Shown here: positions 12,321 through 23,700 of the stretch, piece by piece | How positions within the stretch are numbered: position 1 is the stretch's first letter | Layout of the letters: each line of letters opens with the position of its first letter | Source: Ascaris suum | Taxonomy: Eukaryota > Nematoda > Chromadorea > Rhabditida > Ascarididae | Direction of reading: 5' to 3' | Length of the DNA stretch: 64,000 nt | Assembly (NCBI GenBank): GCA_013433145.1 | Contig: CM024168.1 | Location: forward strand, 7,944,184-8,008,183 | Notes under the pieces: model-generated | The model's input: the letters and a program-made list of their open reading frames with translations, nothing else | Told to the model about the DNA's origin: nothing | Databases searched by the model: none | Translations under genes and position numbers: made by a program

Positions 12321-12348
12321 GGAGACCGTGCAATCTCCTGCTCGTAAA
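12321..12348 (-). CDS. Large minus-strand gene, microexon E35 (boundary uncertain)
   Basis: Good acceptor (TTGCGATTGCAG). With donor TCTCC|GTATCG it is 28 bases, YEQEIARSP, and fits E36 in phase. A better-looking donor at 12284-12289 (TCA|GTATTG) would extend it to YEQEIARSPYRHQRLTSIS but leaves phase 0, which E36 cannot accept with its own acceptor. Confidence 0.4.
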
Positions 12349-12601
12349 CTGCAATCGCAACTAATTTTAGTCATTAGGGGGGAGGGAGAATCTCATCTAC
12401 ATTCCTTGTGATTAAACTCTGTTTTAAAACCAATGAGATATTTCGAGCAAAACCATAATTTGCAAAAAATAACGTTAGTTGCATAGAGTCAAAAAATAAC
12501 CAAATCGGACAGAAATTTTTCGGTGTAAAGCGTTGAGTCGCTCAATTCGGTAAACGCTGTTTGTGCTAGATAATGTCATACGATTCCATATCATTTCATC
12601 A

Positions 12602-13624
12602 GGACCCCTTTCGTATCGTTCTTGGCAATGAATGGCACGCCACTTCAATTTTACATGAACAGTTTCTGAGCATAAGGTATGGTAAGATAGACAGATGAAC
12701 TTTTCCGGATTTTTGGGAGATGTGTTGAGTGGGGAGAAGGATAAGGTGACAATTGGAAAGCTGTCATTTCCTGATAACGGCAAAAATGTACCATCGCCAA
12801 CGGGAAAAGTTCCACATGTACACAACATAAATCGAAGACTGCAATCATACGGGTAAGGAGGAAATTCAGTGCATGCAACATGATTCAAAATGGGCTCTTC
12901 CAATCCAGTGGAATAAAAGAACAGTGTGCAAAGGCTAGAATTACAGAACAATGTTGTGGACCCGCCGATATGGAACAGCACACTGCCTCTGCGAAGAATT
13001 TTGCAATACTTCATCGTGGAAAACGAGGATTTCGAGACGTGTTATATTATCGTGAAGTCGGGGAAGGAGATGGGAGGTTTCATGACATATCCATGCGCAG
13101 AAATGAAATTATCCAACGAGTTTTTGCAGGAGTCGCATCTCGTTAACTTAGTCGTAGCAACGGAAGCCAAAAGGAAACTCAATAATGAACGCCATTGACA
13201 ACAGAAGAGATTCAGTTGCAAACCAATATAGTTTGCGCATCAGATATGCGGGAAGGGAACGATGGATTGAAGCAAAGAGGCGTAACAACGATTTTCAGGA
13301 ATCAAGTATTGTCATTACATTGGCAGATACCGATGAATGCAAGAGATTATGGAAGGGATTTCACCACCAGAGAAAAAACTTCAAAAATGCACATAAAACC
13401 TCGCATTGCATCCGTTACTTTAGCAAATGGTCCATGCTAAACATCGATTTTCGCAAGCAAAAACTGTTCTGAAAAGTTTAAGACAAACATCATCCCGTCG
13501 GGTGGTATGTATCATAAGTACCTGTGGAAGTGAAATTATTGAGCAAAACCTTGATAGACCCGTTGTCAGACAAATTTCCAGCAGCAAAACCAAAGTAATA
13601 ATAAGAACAACGACTATTCAGTGA
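12602..13624 (+). other. Plus-strand coding-like island, possible nested gene or decayed copy
   Basis: Several overlapping frames look protein-like: 12602-12675 (FRIVLGNEWHATSILHEQFL, ending at GTATGG); 12695-12853 (MNFSGFLGDVLSGEKDKVTI through INRRLQSYG, ending at GTAAGG); 12923-13198 (LQYFIVENEDFETCYIIVKS and on to LVNLVVATEAK, stop); and 13185-13472 (YAGRERWIEAKRRNNDFQES then ITLADTDECKRLWKGFHHQR). The last resembles the end of a FERM C-lobe. The frames cannot be joined without a frameshift near 13170 or very small introns, so this may be a pseudogene. Confidence 0.35.
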
Positions 13625-14294
13625 CATGAAAATTTTTGTTAGGAAGCGGGAAACACAGATATGCAAAGAAAACGAACATATGTTGCGTTATAAAAACAGG
13701 ATACAACGGCTCCTCAAATCTCAAAGCTGATCACACCTACATATAGCTTTTTTTTTTCAAAAATGGCAACTTTCAAAGTGCAGCAAGCAAACCCAATATG
13801 CTCAGATCATGGGCGCTTCCTTTTTGTGGAAGAATCACAAGAGCTATAGAATTTTTTTACTGTACTGGCGCTTGCTCATAGCCCCACTTCCGTCATGGCG
13901 AGACCCGCGTTTCGCACGCCTGCATTTACTGTTCCTCGTCCCATGCGAATGAAACATACAAAACCTTCCTCTGCTTTCAATCTCCCCAGATCACCTTGGA
14001 AATTCCGTTCTCAATGCACGTGAACATATTCTAGCTATTACATAGAAAAGTAAATATCCGCTGATAGAAAATCCGCAGATTTAAGTGTTCCTAAAAACGC
14101 CTTTCCTCTTTTTTTTTTTGATTTGTACTTTGTGTTCGTAGTAGAGAATGAGGCCGTTGTAATATCGTGAACAGCCTAACCAACTTATAAATAATAACTT
14201 GAGGTTTCTTCTTTGTTTTGATTGTCGGCCCAGTGATCAGCTTCACTGCTGCGAATTAAAAGTTTATCGTTGTGCCTAAGCGAAATTATTTCAG

Positions 14295-14347
14295 AAGACA
14301 GTGACAGTACTGATTCGAAAAGTTTGAAGCCCGAAACAACTTTAAAG
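14295..14347 (+). CDS. Candidate small plus-strand exon
   Basis: Acceptor GAAATTATTTCAG and donor TTTAAAG|GTGATC enclose 53 bases. Only one frame is open, reading DSDSTDSKSLKPETTLK, a typical acidic Ser/Thr linker. It lies downstream of the plus-strand island at 12.6-13.6 kb and could belong to the same nested gene. A minus-strand frame (14185-14445) is also open across it. Confidence 0.35.
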
Positions 14348-15216
14348 GTGATCGTAACCTGAGATTTATATATTTTATATGCTAAACTGAGAATGGTCAA
14401 ATCTTCGATAGTTCTTAATGCAAGGAGCATTATAAAGATAATCAAAGAAAAAGTGGGAATCGTTAATTTTTATGTATTACATGAGACAGCCGCATCATAT
14501 CCTCCACAGCGAGCGATTAGTTCAAGCTGTGCACTAGTGCGGCTGCTGTGAACTTTTCTTTGGTTCCCTTCAGACTTCGAGGTCTCGAGGGTCAATACTG
14601 CTGCCGCGCTGGCTAAGAGCCGTTAAGCTGTGCAAGCCTCAAAACGGCATCCCTGAAGAAACTTATGCAATTCAAAAATGAAAGGCGTCAGCTGCAAATA
14701 TCAGCGTTTACCGATAACTGAGTTATGCCAATTGCTATTCGTTCCTTTTCGATTTCTACGTCACTCACTCACTCATTTAACACTCTCAACATTTCAGCTC
14801 AGTTGGATGGTTATCCTTCGAGTATATCTGACGGAACTCTTAAAGATGACGTCATCACTTCAAAGAAGCATTTGTAATGTTGTACTTTTAATATCACGCA
14901 TATTGTGCGAAACTTTCATAATTTCAAGGAAGTGCCCCATTTGACCTCAATGGATACATCTATGCACTTCATCTAAATTAATTACAACTTTTAAGCGCAT
15001 CCTCTGAACTTAATGAAGCACACGGTCGTCCGACTCTAGTTTCCCGAGGAAACTAGAATTCGTCAACAAGACGATAAATAAGCTCAAACTCAAAATTTAA
15101 GTCACATCTGCGAAAAAGGCAAATAAGAAACACTCGGGGAACGAACTTATAAAATGGGATGAGAACGTGATTTCTGAAATAGATGACTCGAGAATAAGGA
15201 GAAGCAAATGAGTCAG

Positions 15217-15444
15217 GTTACACCTGTGTTGAACGCTTACGTTCCTTCTCGAGTCGCAACCGACGAAATAAGATGGCCGCTCGAGAGCATTACAGCGCAT
15301 CAGGTTCAACGTGCAGCCAGCCGCATCGACACATCTTGTTGGACAGCCGCCTCCCAAATGTCCAGCCGTTTCACATTTTATCGGGCTTATTTGCGGCCAA
15401 AACAGTGTAAAGCACAAGGCAGTGAAGAATTCTATGGTACTTAA
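15217..15444 (+). CDS. Candidate plus-strand terminal exon
   Basis: GC-rich block starting after AATGAGTCAG; a frame compatible with phase 0 from 14295-14347 reads VTPVLNAYVPSRVATDEIRW and continues to a stop at 15442-15444. A second plus frame (ERLRSFSSRNRRNKMAAREH, stop near 15410) is equally open. An AATAAA occurs about 100 bases downstream (15548). The acceptor lacks a pyrimidine tract. Low certainty. Confidence 0.25.
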   Translation, partial: VTPVLNAYVPSRVATDEIRWPLESITAHQVQRAASRIDTSCWTAASQMSSRFTFYRAYLRPKQCKAQGSEEFYGT

Positions 15445-16610
15445 AACGTGTAAAAAAGATCGCCTCGGAGCAGTGATTTAATTACTGGAGTAAATATTAC
15501 AATCTAGTTGGAGATATCAAATTAACAAAGGCGGTTAAGGGCTTGGAATAAATTTTAAAATGTTCTTGCATCCAGCGGTACTTTCGCTTGAATTTCGAAA
15601 TATGTCTGCAACTCTTTTGCAACATCTTTTGAAGAACATACGAAATTTCAAAATAGGTCTGCGAGTCTTAAGACAACTATCATTAGCTACTGAGAATATA
15701 GCTGTATATCTGTGAGGATAGTAACTTTACAGGATGGATGCAATCGTGCAGCCGTATGCATCGCACGCGAAAGCAGGTGTGTAGGCTTAGGCTGATGGCT
15801 GTAATGCATCAGCCCAGCGCACATTTGCAACAAACATTTACGCCACCGACTATAGTGATTACCTTTATGGACACTTTTGATTGCTCTGCTTATCGCATTC
15901 GCCCTTCAACAATAAAAGAAAATGCTGCAGAGTTGTTGCATTGCAGCACTCTGAAACTAAAGAGATGCAATGCTACTTGCGTCTTCGGCAACTGTTGCCA
16001 TATATATGGCCTGATTAAATTATTTAACCATTTAGCCACGCCTACGATTGCTCAACAGATTAGCGAATTAGCTAAATAAAATGAACAGAAAAATCACTGC
16101 ACATCATTTTCGCATGCATGGCGTACCCTGTTAATATTTGTGTTGCAAGTCTCTACTTATAGCTGCATTATGTTTGTAAAATAAACATTGGTAATGAAAT
16201 GTAGCAATCTCAATCACGTCGCAACTCACTTAGCAAATCAGCGAAAATCAACCCGAGAAAATCTTCTTGGAAAACATCGCCGAGGTGGGATTCGCCCGTC
16301 TCGGCGAATGAAGGATTTCCCAAATATTAAAGACACTTCAGAACATTCAACCATTGTTTTAAAAAAACGCGAATAAAAGAGGCGTCAAAATATGCAACGG
16401 AGATAACTTCAAATGAAAGACGAAACGAGTTGCTGGGATTAAACAAACTCTTCGAAAATATTCGTCAATAAAACGCTCGCACTGGGTAATATTAGCACAA
16501 CTTCAGTTGAATCCCTCGGTTGCAGCTGTAAATAAGCCGAATGAGTGGACATTTGTTGCCCTCATCAGTACAACTTTGTTTTGGTCCCTGAATTGCAAGA
16601 GATATGTTAC

Positions 16611-16651
16611 GAATGCGCGAGTATCCCATCTCTGGTGGCGATGGCAACGTT
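16611..16651 (-). CDS. Large minus-strand gene, microexon E34 (tentative)
   Basis: Forty-one bases reading TLPSPPEMGYSRI, with donor CATTC|GTAACA and a non-standard acceptor ending AAAAG. It fits phase on both sides (E33 phase 2, E35 two nucleotides). The Pro-rich PSPPE motif is protein-like, but the acceptor is weak. Confidence 0.4.
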
Positions 16652-17049
16652 CTTTTGATTATTGAAAATATGCTAAAATCAACTTCGAAACGAGCCACAT
16701 TTGAAGGTACTTGAAGAATCGCCAGTCATTTACGAAGATAAGGGTTATTTCTCTCGACGATCATATCAATTAAAACATGAAGACATTTTCGGCAGATCAG
16801 GTATCTTTTGGTAACTTATCAACTCGGTTGCTCAGAGCAATGAAATGCAAAAGGGCATAGTGTACCATCCCCCCCCCCCCCCAAGCACTTTTTCAATCCT
16901 TTGTATTGTTCTGCAATCACAAGGTTAGCACGTAACAGTTGATGTTTTCAGTAAAGGCGCCTTGAGCATCGTTGCGTTTGCCGGGATGTAATACTGTCAG
17001 GACGGAGCGGAAGCGGGTCTTTAGAATATCTTTTTCTGAGGACACTGAC

Positions 17050-17159
17050 GTATCGGATGCTGGTGCCGCAAAAGTTATTTTCTGCATCAGAAGCTCCTGC
17101 ATCGAAATTTTTGATTTCAAGTCGAAGCCTAACGCCTTTTTTCGATGCATTGGCGATGC
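17050..17159 (-). CDS. Large minus-strand gene, exon E33
   Basis: Acceptor AACGTAAAGCAG. Reads ASPMHRKKALGFDLKSKISM then QELLMQKITFAAPASD. The frame stays open to 16917 (SVSSEKDILKTRFRSVLTV), so a longer form is possible; the donor GATAC|GTCAGT was chosen because it gives the phase needed for E34. Basic helix followed by a Ser/Ala tail. Confidence 0.55.
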
Positions 17160-19019
17160 CTGCTTTACGTTATACGTCGAGTTCATCAGCAAATATGAAC
17201 GCCTGCATGCACGATAGAAAAAAGTGGAAAAGCGCGCCAGATCAGCCGGCACGATATGCGCCATTGCATATCAATAAGTGAAGATAGCTTCGTACTTAAG
17301 TAAACCCGACCGTTCGCACTGGTCTTCCAGAAGCCTTCCGTGCAACCGATCGTTGAAAAACGAAAAAATCGATGAGCGTAAAATATCAGCACATTTTTTT
17401 CGAATGACTGCCAGTTTTCAACCCTCAAATGACAGCAGTTTCTTTATTTCGAGATTGACGGACGAGCGTGGAACGATAGAAGGGACGCCATGTTATGGCG
17501 AATATCATACTCAATGAACTTTTAATTATAACGGCTTCGGCTAGCCATAAATTCTAGGTACCAGAGAGGCAGACAGGCAGAGACAGACATTTGAACATAT
17601 GCACAGACATTACGCCGCCATTATGCACTTTTGCAGGGCAAGTTTGCAAAACAGCATCAAAACGGATGCACAGCAAACATGCAGATTTGTGTTGTTGGAT
17701 TTGAAGTAGAGCATACAGCAACCATTGTGAGTTCATTTCGTTAGAGACGAGAAGCCTTCAGGGCCGCAAAACATTGCTTTACAAGATATCAAAGAAGCAG
17801 CTTCGTCGAGTAGTGTAACTATCGCTGCAGTACTGATATACACAACGAAGGTTGTCGTGCGTTAACCAGACGTTTAAGGTACCGCCGCATCATGCTTTTT
17901 GTTGAATACCTACGCAAAGGAAGACCGCCAGGAACAGTGAATGAATTTGGTAGCTTCGTCCATTCCGACTTCGTTTGCGATCTCTTCGAAGATTTTTGAC
18001 TAAAAGCGTATATTTTCTTATACGAATGTCGGATGGACTGTGCAAAGTTGCTTTCGGTCCAACCGTCATGAATATAAAATTTAAGGCACCTATTATGCGG
18101 CTGCCGGTTTATCAGCTGATAAGACGATAAGTCAAAGCAAGAATGAATTTAACAATACGGAGACCTATTGGTTCGAAGGTCGCAAAGCATATACGATAAG
18201 AGAAGAATTAATCTGTAGAACTTGGGTGATAGAGCGATATATCCAAAACGAGCGGAAACGGCATGCCGTCGCAGCATTGTTGCTGATGATGCTTGCTTCT
18301 AAGAGACTTTTTAGACGACATCCTATCATGTTTGCAACTTCTAATTTACGGCGATTTGCATAAAAGATGGTGTGCTTTTCATCGCTGCGGTCTGTCTCTC
18401 CTACAACTAGCAAGGTTTCCTTTGTTCCTCTCATGGAGCAGCGACTGCTCAACCTCTTCATGCTCAATCTTTTCACACTGAGTCACGCGAACACTGTGCT
18501 CTGAAGTGAACACCTAGTTTCAGTTCTTCCGACTCCCTATCGAAAGACGTCAAAAAAACTATAAATTCAGTTAACTACAAAACAGTGAAGAAAAGAAAGC
18601 GCTGGATGCAAATGTGGACTTCAGTCGTTAAAAGATTCCGAGTAGACAAACTTGATTTCTCTAGCTTTCTCGCGGAGAGGTTATATAAATGAAAGGGCTC
18701 AGACAATGGACACCCTCAATGAGGTGACAGAAAATATTTGTGAAGGTTTGCGGAGTCATTTCAGTAGAGAGGTCGCTGAATGATCTCGCAAAAGAGACCT
18801 CTCAATTTACTTTTCCACGTTGTTTGAGAAAAAAGATGAATCCACGGAAGACTGTTGTTGAAAATGGGAGAAAGAAAAGTATTCGAAGCAAGTATGGCTC
18901 TCATTCTCATTAAATTTTCGCGTGCCATATGAATGTTTTGGCCCTTTAAGTGCTAATCAAGTTGCAAAAATGTTAGCTCACAAACTAGGCAGTCTTCAGG
19001 AAATCCAGAAAGCTGAGAC

Positions 19020-19107
19020 GGATGATAACAATTCCCGGATCAATCTTTTCGAGGCTAGTTCGTTGGCCACATCCCGCAATCCTTCCTCTCGACTAACAAA
19101 TGCCTTA
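19020..19107 (-). CDS. Large minus-strand gene, exon E32
   Basis: Very good acceptor (TTGTTTCATTTCTTAG); weaker donor (TCATCC|GTCTCA). Reads KAFVSREEGLRDVANELASK then RLIRELLSS, a charged amphipathic helix. G-starting codons dominate, as in real exons. The plus-strand frame 18922-19158 overlaps it and is considered antisense. Exits phase 0 into E33. Confidence 0.6.
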
Positions 19108-19712
19108 CTAAGAAATGAAACAAGACTCAAAAGTGTTATAAAGAAAACAAATCACTGAATGTAGCGAATGGCAACGGAAGACGCCCACTGTTGGGCAATC
19201 GAGAGTTGGGGCTCACACTGTGATCAAACAACTATTTCGACACTTCAAAACTGATAAGAACAGCTTTAGAAAGTCACACAAATTTCAATATTATTCTACC
19301 AGAGAAGCCTCGATTATTATTTTTCCACGGAATCGAAAAAGGATTTTCCTCAGGAAACATACAAAAGGAACATTTAAAGGAATTCGTGCATAATTTCATT
19401 CGATGAAATGCTTGGTTGTCAGTGGGTAGAGAATTGGCATCGAATTGACTAAACAGGACAGGGTGTGTAGGCAGTGTCGTGACAATCACATAGTGTCATC
19501 AACGCATAAAGATGTGAGGAAAACAGTTATACCTAGCGGCAAGACATAAGCGCCTCGTCACCATTAGGCACTGAAAAACGCGTGAAAAAAATGTCACGAT
19601 AAACAGGATGCTTGAATCGCGTAGTAAACGATAACAGTACACTGGTGTGAAAAAAAAGGAAGTGAGTCGGATGTAATTGAATAAACGAAGTGGTATGGCA
19701 TGCACGACTTAC

Positions 19713-19745
19713 TGATTAAAATTTCCTGGGTTTCCGCTCCGCTTT
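19713..19745 (-). CDS. Large minus-strand gene, microexon E31
   Basis: Thirty-three bases between near-perfect splice sites: acceptor CTTTTGTTTTCTCCTAG, donor AATCA|GTAAGTCG. In phase with E30 and E32 it reads KRSGNPGNFN. Because its length is a multiple of three it can be skipped without frameshift, a typical cassette-microexon design. Confidence 0.7.
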
Positions 19746-19906
19746 CTAGGAGAAAACAAAAGGGTGGGAAGGTTGGGGAGAAATGACGCGAAAACATATG
19801 ATGCGAGGAAAATGCGTAAAAGACAGCGTAAGAACGACGAGAAAAATATTGTTCGTCTAAGACGAAATTCAGCACTGAATTGTATGAGATGTAATTCAGC
19901 GATCAC

Positions 19907-20053
19907 CTGTTAGCGGAGTCGATACTTGCACTGGAGATACGACCGCTGCCGCCGTCGGCTCCCCTCACTGGGATGTGTGCTGCGTAGCGCTCGTGTCGTG
20001 GTTGCGACGCTGCTGCGGCTGCCGCCTCGAAATTGCTTGTGATTGGTGTCCCG
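19907..20053 (-). CDS. Large minus-strand gene, exon E30 (Ala-rich)
   Basis: A GC-rich exon standing out from AT-rich surroundings. Perfect donor (CTAACAG|GTGATC); two usable acceptors (GTGTGTAG or, seven bases upstream, GCGTCAG). Reads GTPITSNFEAAAAAASQPRH, ERYAAHIPVRGADGGSGRIS, SASIDSAN. Six consecutive Ala residues and a Gly/Ser-rich tail mark a flexible low-complexity insert. Joins microexon E31 through Arg. Confidence 0.75.
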
Positions 20054-20669
20054 CTACACACTGACGCATCTAAATCGTTTGCAACTTTTACTTCCAGTCA
20101 TTTTTTCCCAAACAAAAACGCTCTTTGCATCACTAGAATCCTTCAGATATGAAATCCTTAGCTACTGCAAAAACCCCTTATGTCCGATTGAATCCAAAAA
20201 CTGGTCCGATTGAAGTGTTTCTGAATTTATATTCGGCAAAACATCAAACCTGAACCCGCAAAACCGAAGACCCTAGATGTGGTCATAGGCAACAACGAAG
20301 AGAGGGGAATTCCTAATTTGAGCTATGAATAAATCATGTTTGAATGCCTCAAACAAAACTTCAATTACAGGCCAATCATGACTTCATTCCGTTAGATCTC
20401 TGTTAAAAGGCTCAAAAACACAATTAGCTTACGCCATGATTCATTCTTCGGATTTCAATATTTGGATTTTCCGCTCCATTTGCATAAAGAATTTCTAGCC
20501 CTGTCATCATTGGTAACAGAAAATTGAGAGCAATTAGTTTTAGAGGAGATAAGCAATCTGTTGTTGCTGATATCTGTGAGATGAGTAAAAGTACACAAAT
20601 AATAATTTACTTTCAAGTAAGCGAATAAACTATTCAGAAGTGAAGGAGAAACTCTAACTCTCTGCACAC

Positions 20670-20762
20670 GGCTGTCGACTGCGTGGATGGGCCGGCAACT
20701 GCATTACCACTTCCAGCGTGGGCACACCCTGCAGCACAACATCAACCGCAGATGTAACGAAA
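20670..20762 (-). CDS. Large minus-strand gene, exon E29
   Basis: Acceptor TCAATGCAACATTTAG. Reads FVTSAVDVVLQGVPTLEVVM then QLPAHPRSRQ, a hydrophobic strand-rich stretch then a basic tail. Several donors are possible: CAGCC|GTGTGC was chosen because it meets E30 in phase, while GTG|GTAATG would end it at LEV. The left boundary is therefore uncertain, the coding frame fairly sure. Confidence 0.6.
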
Positions 20763-23700
20763 CTAAATGTTGCATTGAAAAACTCAGACAGTCACGTGAG
20801 CTTATCAGACGCTGCAAAAATCACTCACTCAATTATAAACGACTTATTCTTACAGAAGCGAAAAATAAAAAAACATCGGTACTTATATTTTAAATAGTGT
20901 CCTACCGAGCATTCATAAAATTTTTAATTCTTTTTCAGTTTTCCACAGCGAAAAATTAGCGATGAGTTGTGATGACACTCTTGCAGGATACTAACTTCTA
21001 TAAACCAAGCGTGCATATATTTTAAGATAAAATCCAACTATTCATTCATTGTTGACTGAAGAGAATAACTGAATATTACTTATATTCCGTCATAATGCAT
21101 AGTTCATCGCTAGCTATCTTTGGATATAATCATGGTACCGTCGCATTGCACGGATCGGCTAGGAAGGATGATATCCTTAGAAATTGATGCCTCCAGCTTT
21201 TTCGCATTCGAAGCATTTCAGGAAAGATGTGAACATTCATTCTAGACACGAGAATTTGATTCAGAATGCTCTAAATAAGCGAATGGCTGCTTTTATTAGT
21301 CGCCAGTAATACCAGATTCATGAGGCAATGATCGGAAGCTCGACCAAAACAAGTACATTCAGCATTGCAGTGAAGCATAAACTTAAGAAAGAACGCCTCA
21401 CAAGTTTCTTATAGTTGAGGAAAACGACGGAAGATGACATAAAAACAACGATAATTTAGGGGTAGTTGTACCAATTTTAAAATGGCAACGTGACGTCAAT
21501 AATTTAAGAAAAGGAGGTGGGGGCGGGGAGGGGGTGAAGTAAGGAAAGGTTGCATTAGTCTTGCAAATCACGGCAACTATGGCTTCGATGCAATGGAAAT
21601 AAATATTGCAGCGCTTTAAAGGGTTAAGCAAAAAAGGGCCATCATAATTGTGCAATATTGGCGCATACAGTAACGTAAACATAGAAGTTGGCGAGTGATT
21701 ATGTGCGCAAATACGACAGCTGCCTCTCAAAACTCAGAGCACAACAAGTTGTAGCTTATTATGCATTTGCTGAAATTAAAAGTACGCCGCGAGCGAATAT
21801 TGTAAAATGCGCACTTTCCGCAGCAAAATATAAAAACATTAAGGAAGCGGCCGAATTTTGTGCTGTGGCGTCATTCTCAAGGACGGAAACGGCACTATCG
21901 GAATCTGACCCATCAGAGGGTGAGTTAAGCCAGAGCGCTTAACCTTATCAGTGGTAAGCGCATGAGACTCTTATCGAAACAAACTTTAAGAAAGAGTATA
22001 ATATTAGTAAAAATATGAAGCAGAGTTAAAAAACTCCAATTCCTTAAACTGCCATTAGCACAGTTAAAAAAACTGCGAGCATTTACAGAAAAAATGTGCA
22101 CGTAATTGAACTAATATATGTCTGGTAATTGATGTATTCAGTTCGTTGTGATGCTGCAGTTTTTTATAATCAAGACTGAACCACATTATCTCAGCGCACC
22201 TTAAGCCATAAGATGTCGCCATTTTAGTGCTTTGCTTTAAAACTCATTTATGGATGGAGGAATGCAGAGAAATGTCACTGCAGCAATTTCACATAACAAT
22301 GAGAAAGGATGCTGTAAAGAAAGTGTGACAGTGAAAGAAGAATGAGCGTATGAAGCATGGTGCAAGAGAACAGCTGACCAAGTAATTTGACACAATGACC
22401 GTTGGAGTAGTGCTGCACTTTCGATCAACCGAATATAATGGAGACGCTCAGAAGTGGAGAGGTGACAGTGGCAGACACCTCATTCTCCACTTACCTCATA
22501 GCTCTGTCTAGACATTTGGAGATATTTTAGTTACTGTGCACATAGAATACTGGATGTTTTCTTGCTTTGATCACTAAAAGCAAACATGACTAGTCGACTA
22601 TGAAATAAAGAACGCTCGTCCTTATTCAGTGGAACGAGGAATTGTTTTCGGGAAAGAGCCATTAAAAATTTTTCTCTGTTTAAAGGAACTTAACCTATAT
22701 TCTCTCAAAACGTTTTTTCTCGTCGTTGTCAAAGTGTCGATGAAATTTCCATACGATGTTATTCAACAGCAATGAAACCTGTACTATGGTTCATCAACAA
22801 TGGAGGTATCTAAAATTTAAAAGCTATTTTAGCTCTAACGAAGCAAAATAATCAAAATTCCGAGAGCTCTAGGAAGATAAAAACATGGAAAGCCTGGATG
22901 AACTTTAATAAAACGAAGAAATTTAAAAAAAGCCTTTGGATTATTAATGAATAGTAAGAGAAGATATATATATTTAAGAAAAGAGGATGAGTTAGTGGAA
23001 CGAGAAGAAAGCATTTGGCACACGAATGAAATAACACAATTTTCTTTCAATAACGTGATGTACGTCAGCTGTGATTACAAGGTTCGAAGAAAATCACCAG
23101 CAGATTAACATCGATTGCAACAATGGAATAGAGAAAGGAGAAGCGCGTGCACTAACTGAAGCTGATGTTGCCGTTGAGAAATAGGCAGGCGCAGCATCAC
23201 TGAGGCGAACACAACGCGATGATGGTTGAGCTTGGCGGCTGCCCTATGGACAGCCTCATAAAAGACCCAGTTCTCTGTTGTCTAACGGCTGAGATTCGAT
23301 AAATATTTGGCTTTGCAGTGATCGGAAACTGGCTGATTCTTGGGAATAACCAACTTAAAATCTATTCTTAGATAGTTTTCAAGGTGGAAACCTTTTTTCA
23401 ACATTTATAGAGAGATTGCTGAAAGCTGAAAGTCTACTTTGCTAAGGAATGTTTCGGATTGACGAAATTAGAGCGACCGCGGAATAGAGAACGTTGCACT
23501 CTGCAATTTCCCTGCCAAGCAGCAGCAAGCTGGTTGAAGGACTCTGCTTGTTCGCCACAGATGAAGCACTATCTTTTTGTCTAAATTTTTGATGACGATG
23601 ATCTTATTGCACTAACTGCATTAATTTCTTCGCACCACTCTATCTTTCCCTCTTGCATTAAAAAATTTTGGATAGCACGTTTGGATGATAACGTGCGAAT

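Larger units (their letters stand above)
12349..16610 (-). other. Intron between E34 and E35, 4.3 kb
   Basis: The most coding-like intron: it hosts the plus-strand island (12602-13624) and the candidate exons at 14295 and 15217. A 9-bp perfect hairpin (CTAGTTTCC-CGA-GGAAACTAG) lies near 15037-15057. Confidence 0.45.

Noticed and set aside
12475..13014. Longest open frame in the window (179 codons, minus strand)
   Set aside because: Composition (FCNSSLCTLFFY, LPLSGNDSFP) and lack of splice context look like the antisense of the plus-strand island; no phase fit to the large gene.
17290..17340. Short minus-strand read LLEDQCERSGLL
   Set aside because: Splice signals weak and phase does not fit between E32 and E33.
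17571..17700. Apparent dispersed repeat shared by 17.6, 28.4 and 39.7 kb (ACAGACAGA...GACGCCA)
   Set aside because: The 39.7-kb copy coincides with the end of E16, and the similarity is short and patchy; probably simple-sequence coincidence.
18165..18476. Minus-strand frames (CEKIEHEEVEQSLLHERNKG and a second frame)
   Set aside because: Protein-like, but no donor gives the phase needed between E32 and E33, which join directly.
18922..19158. Plus-strand frame with EIQKAETDDNNSRINLFEAS
   Set aside because: Antisense of E32; the minus-strand acceptor is stronger and the phase chain needs E32.
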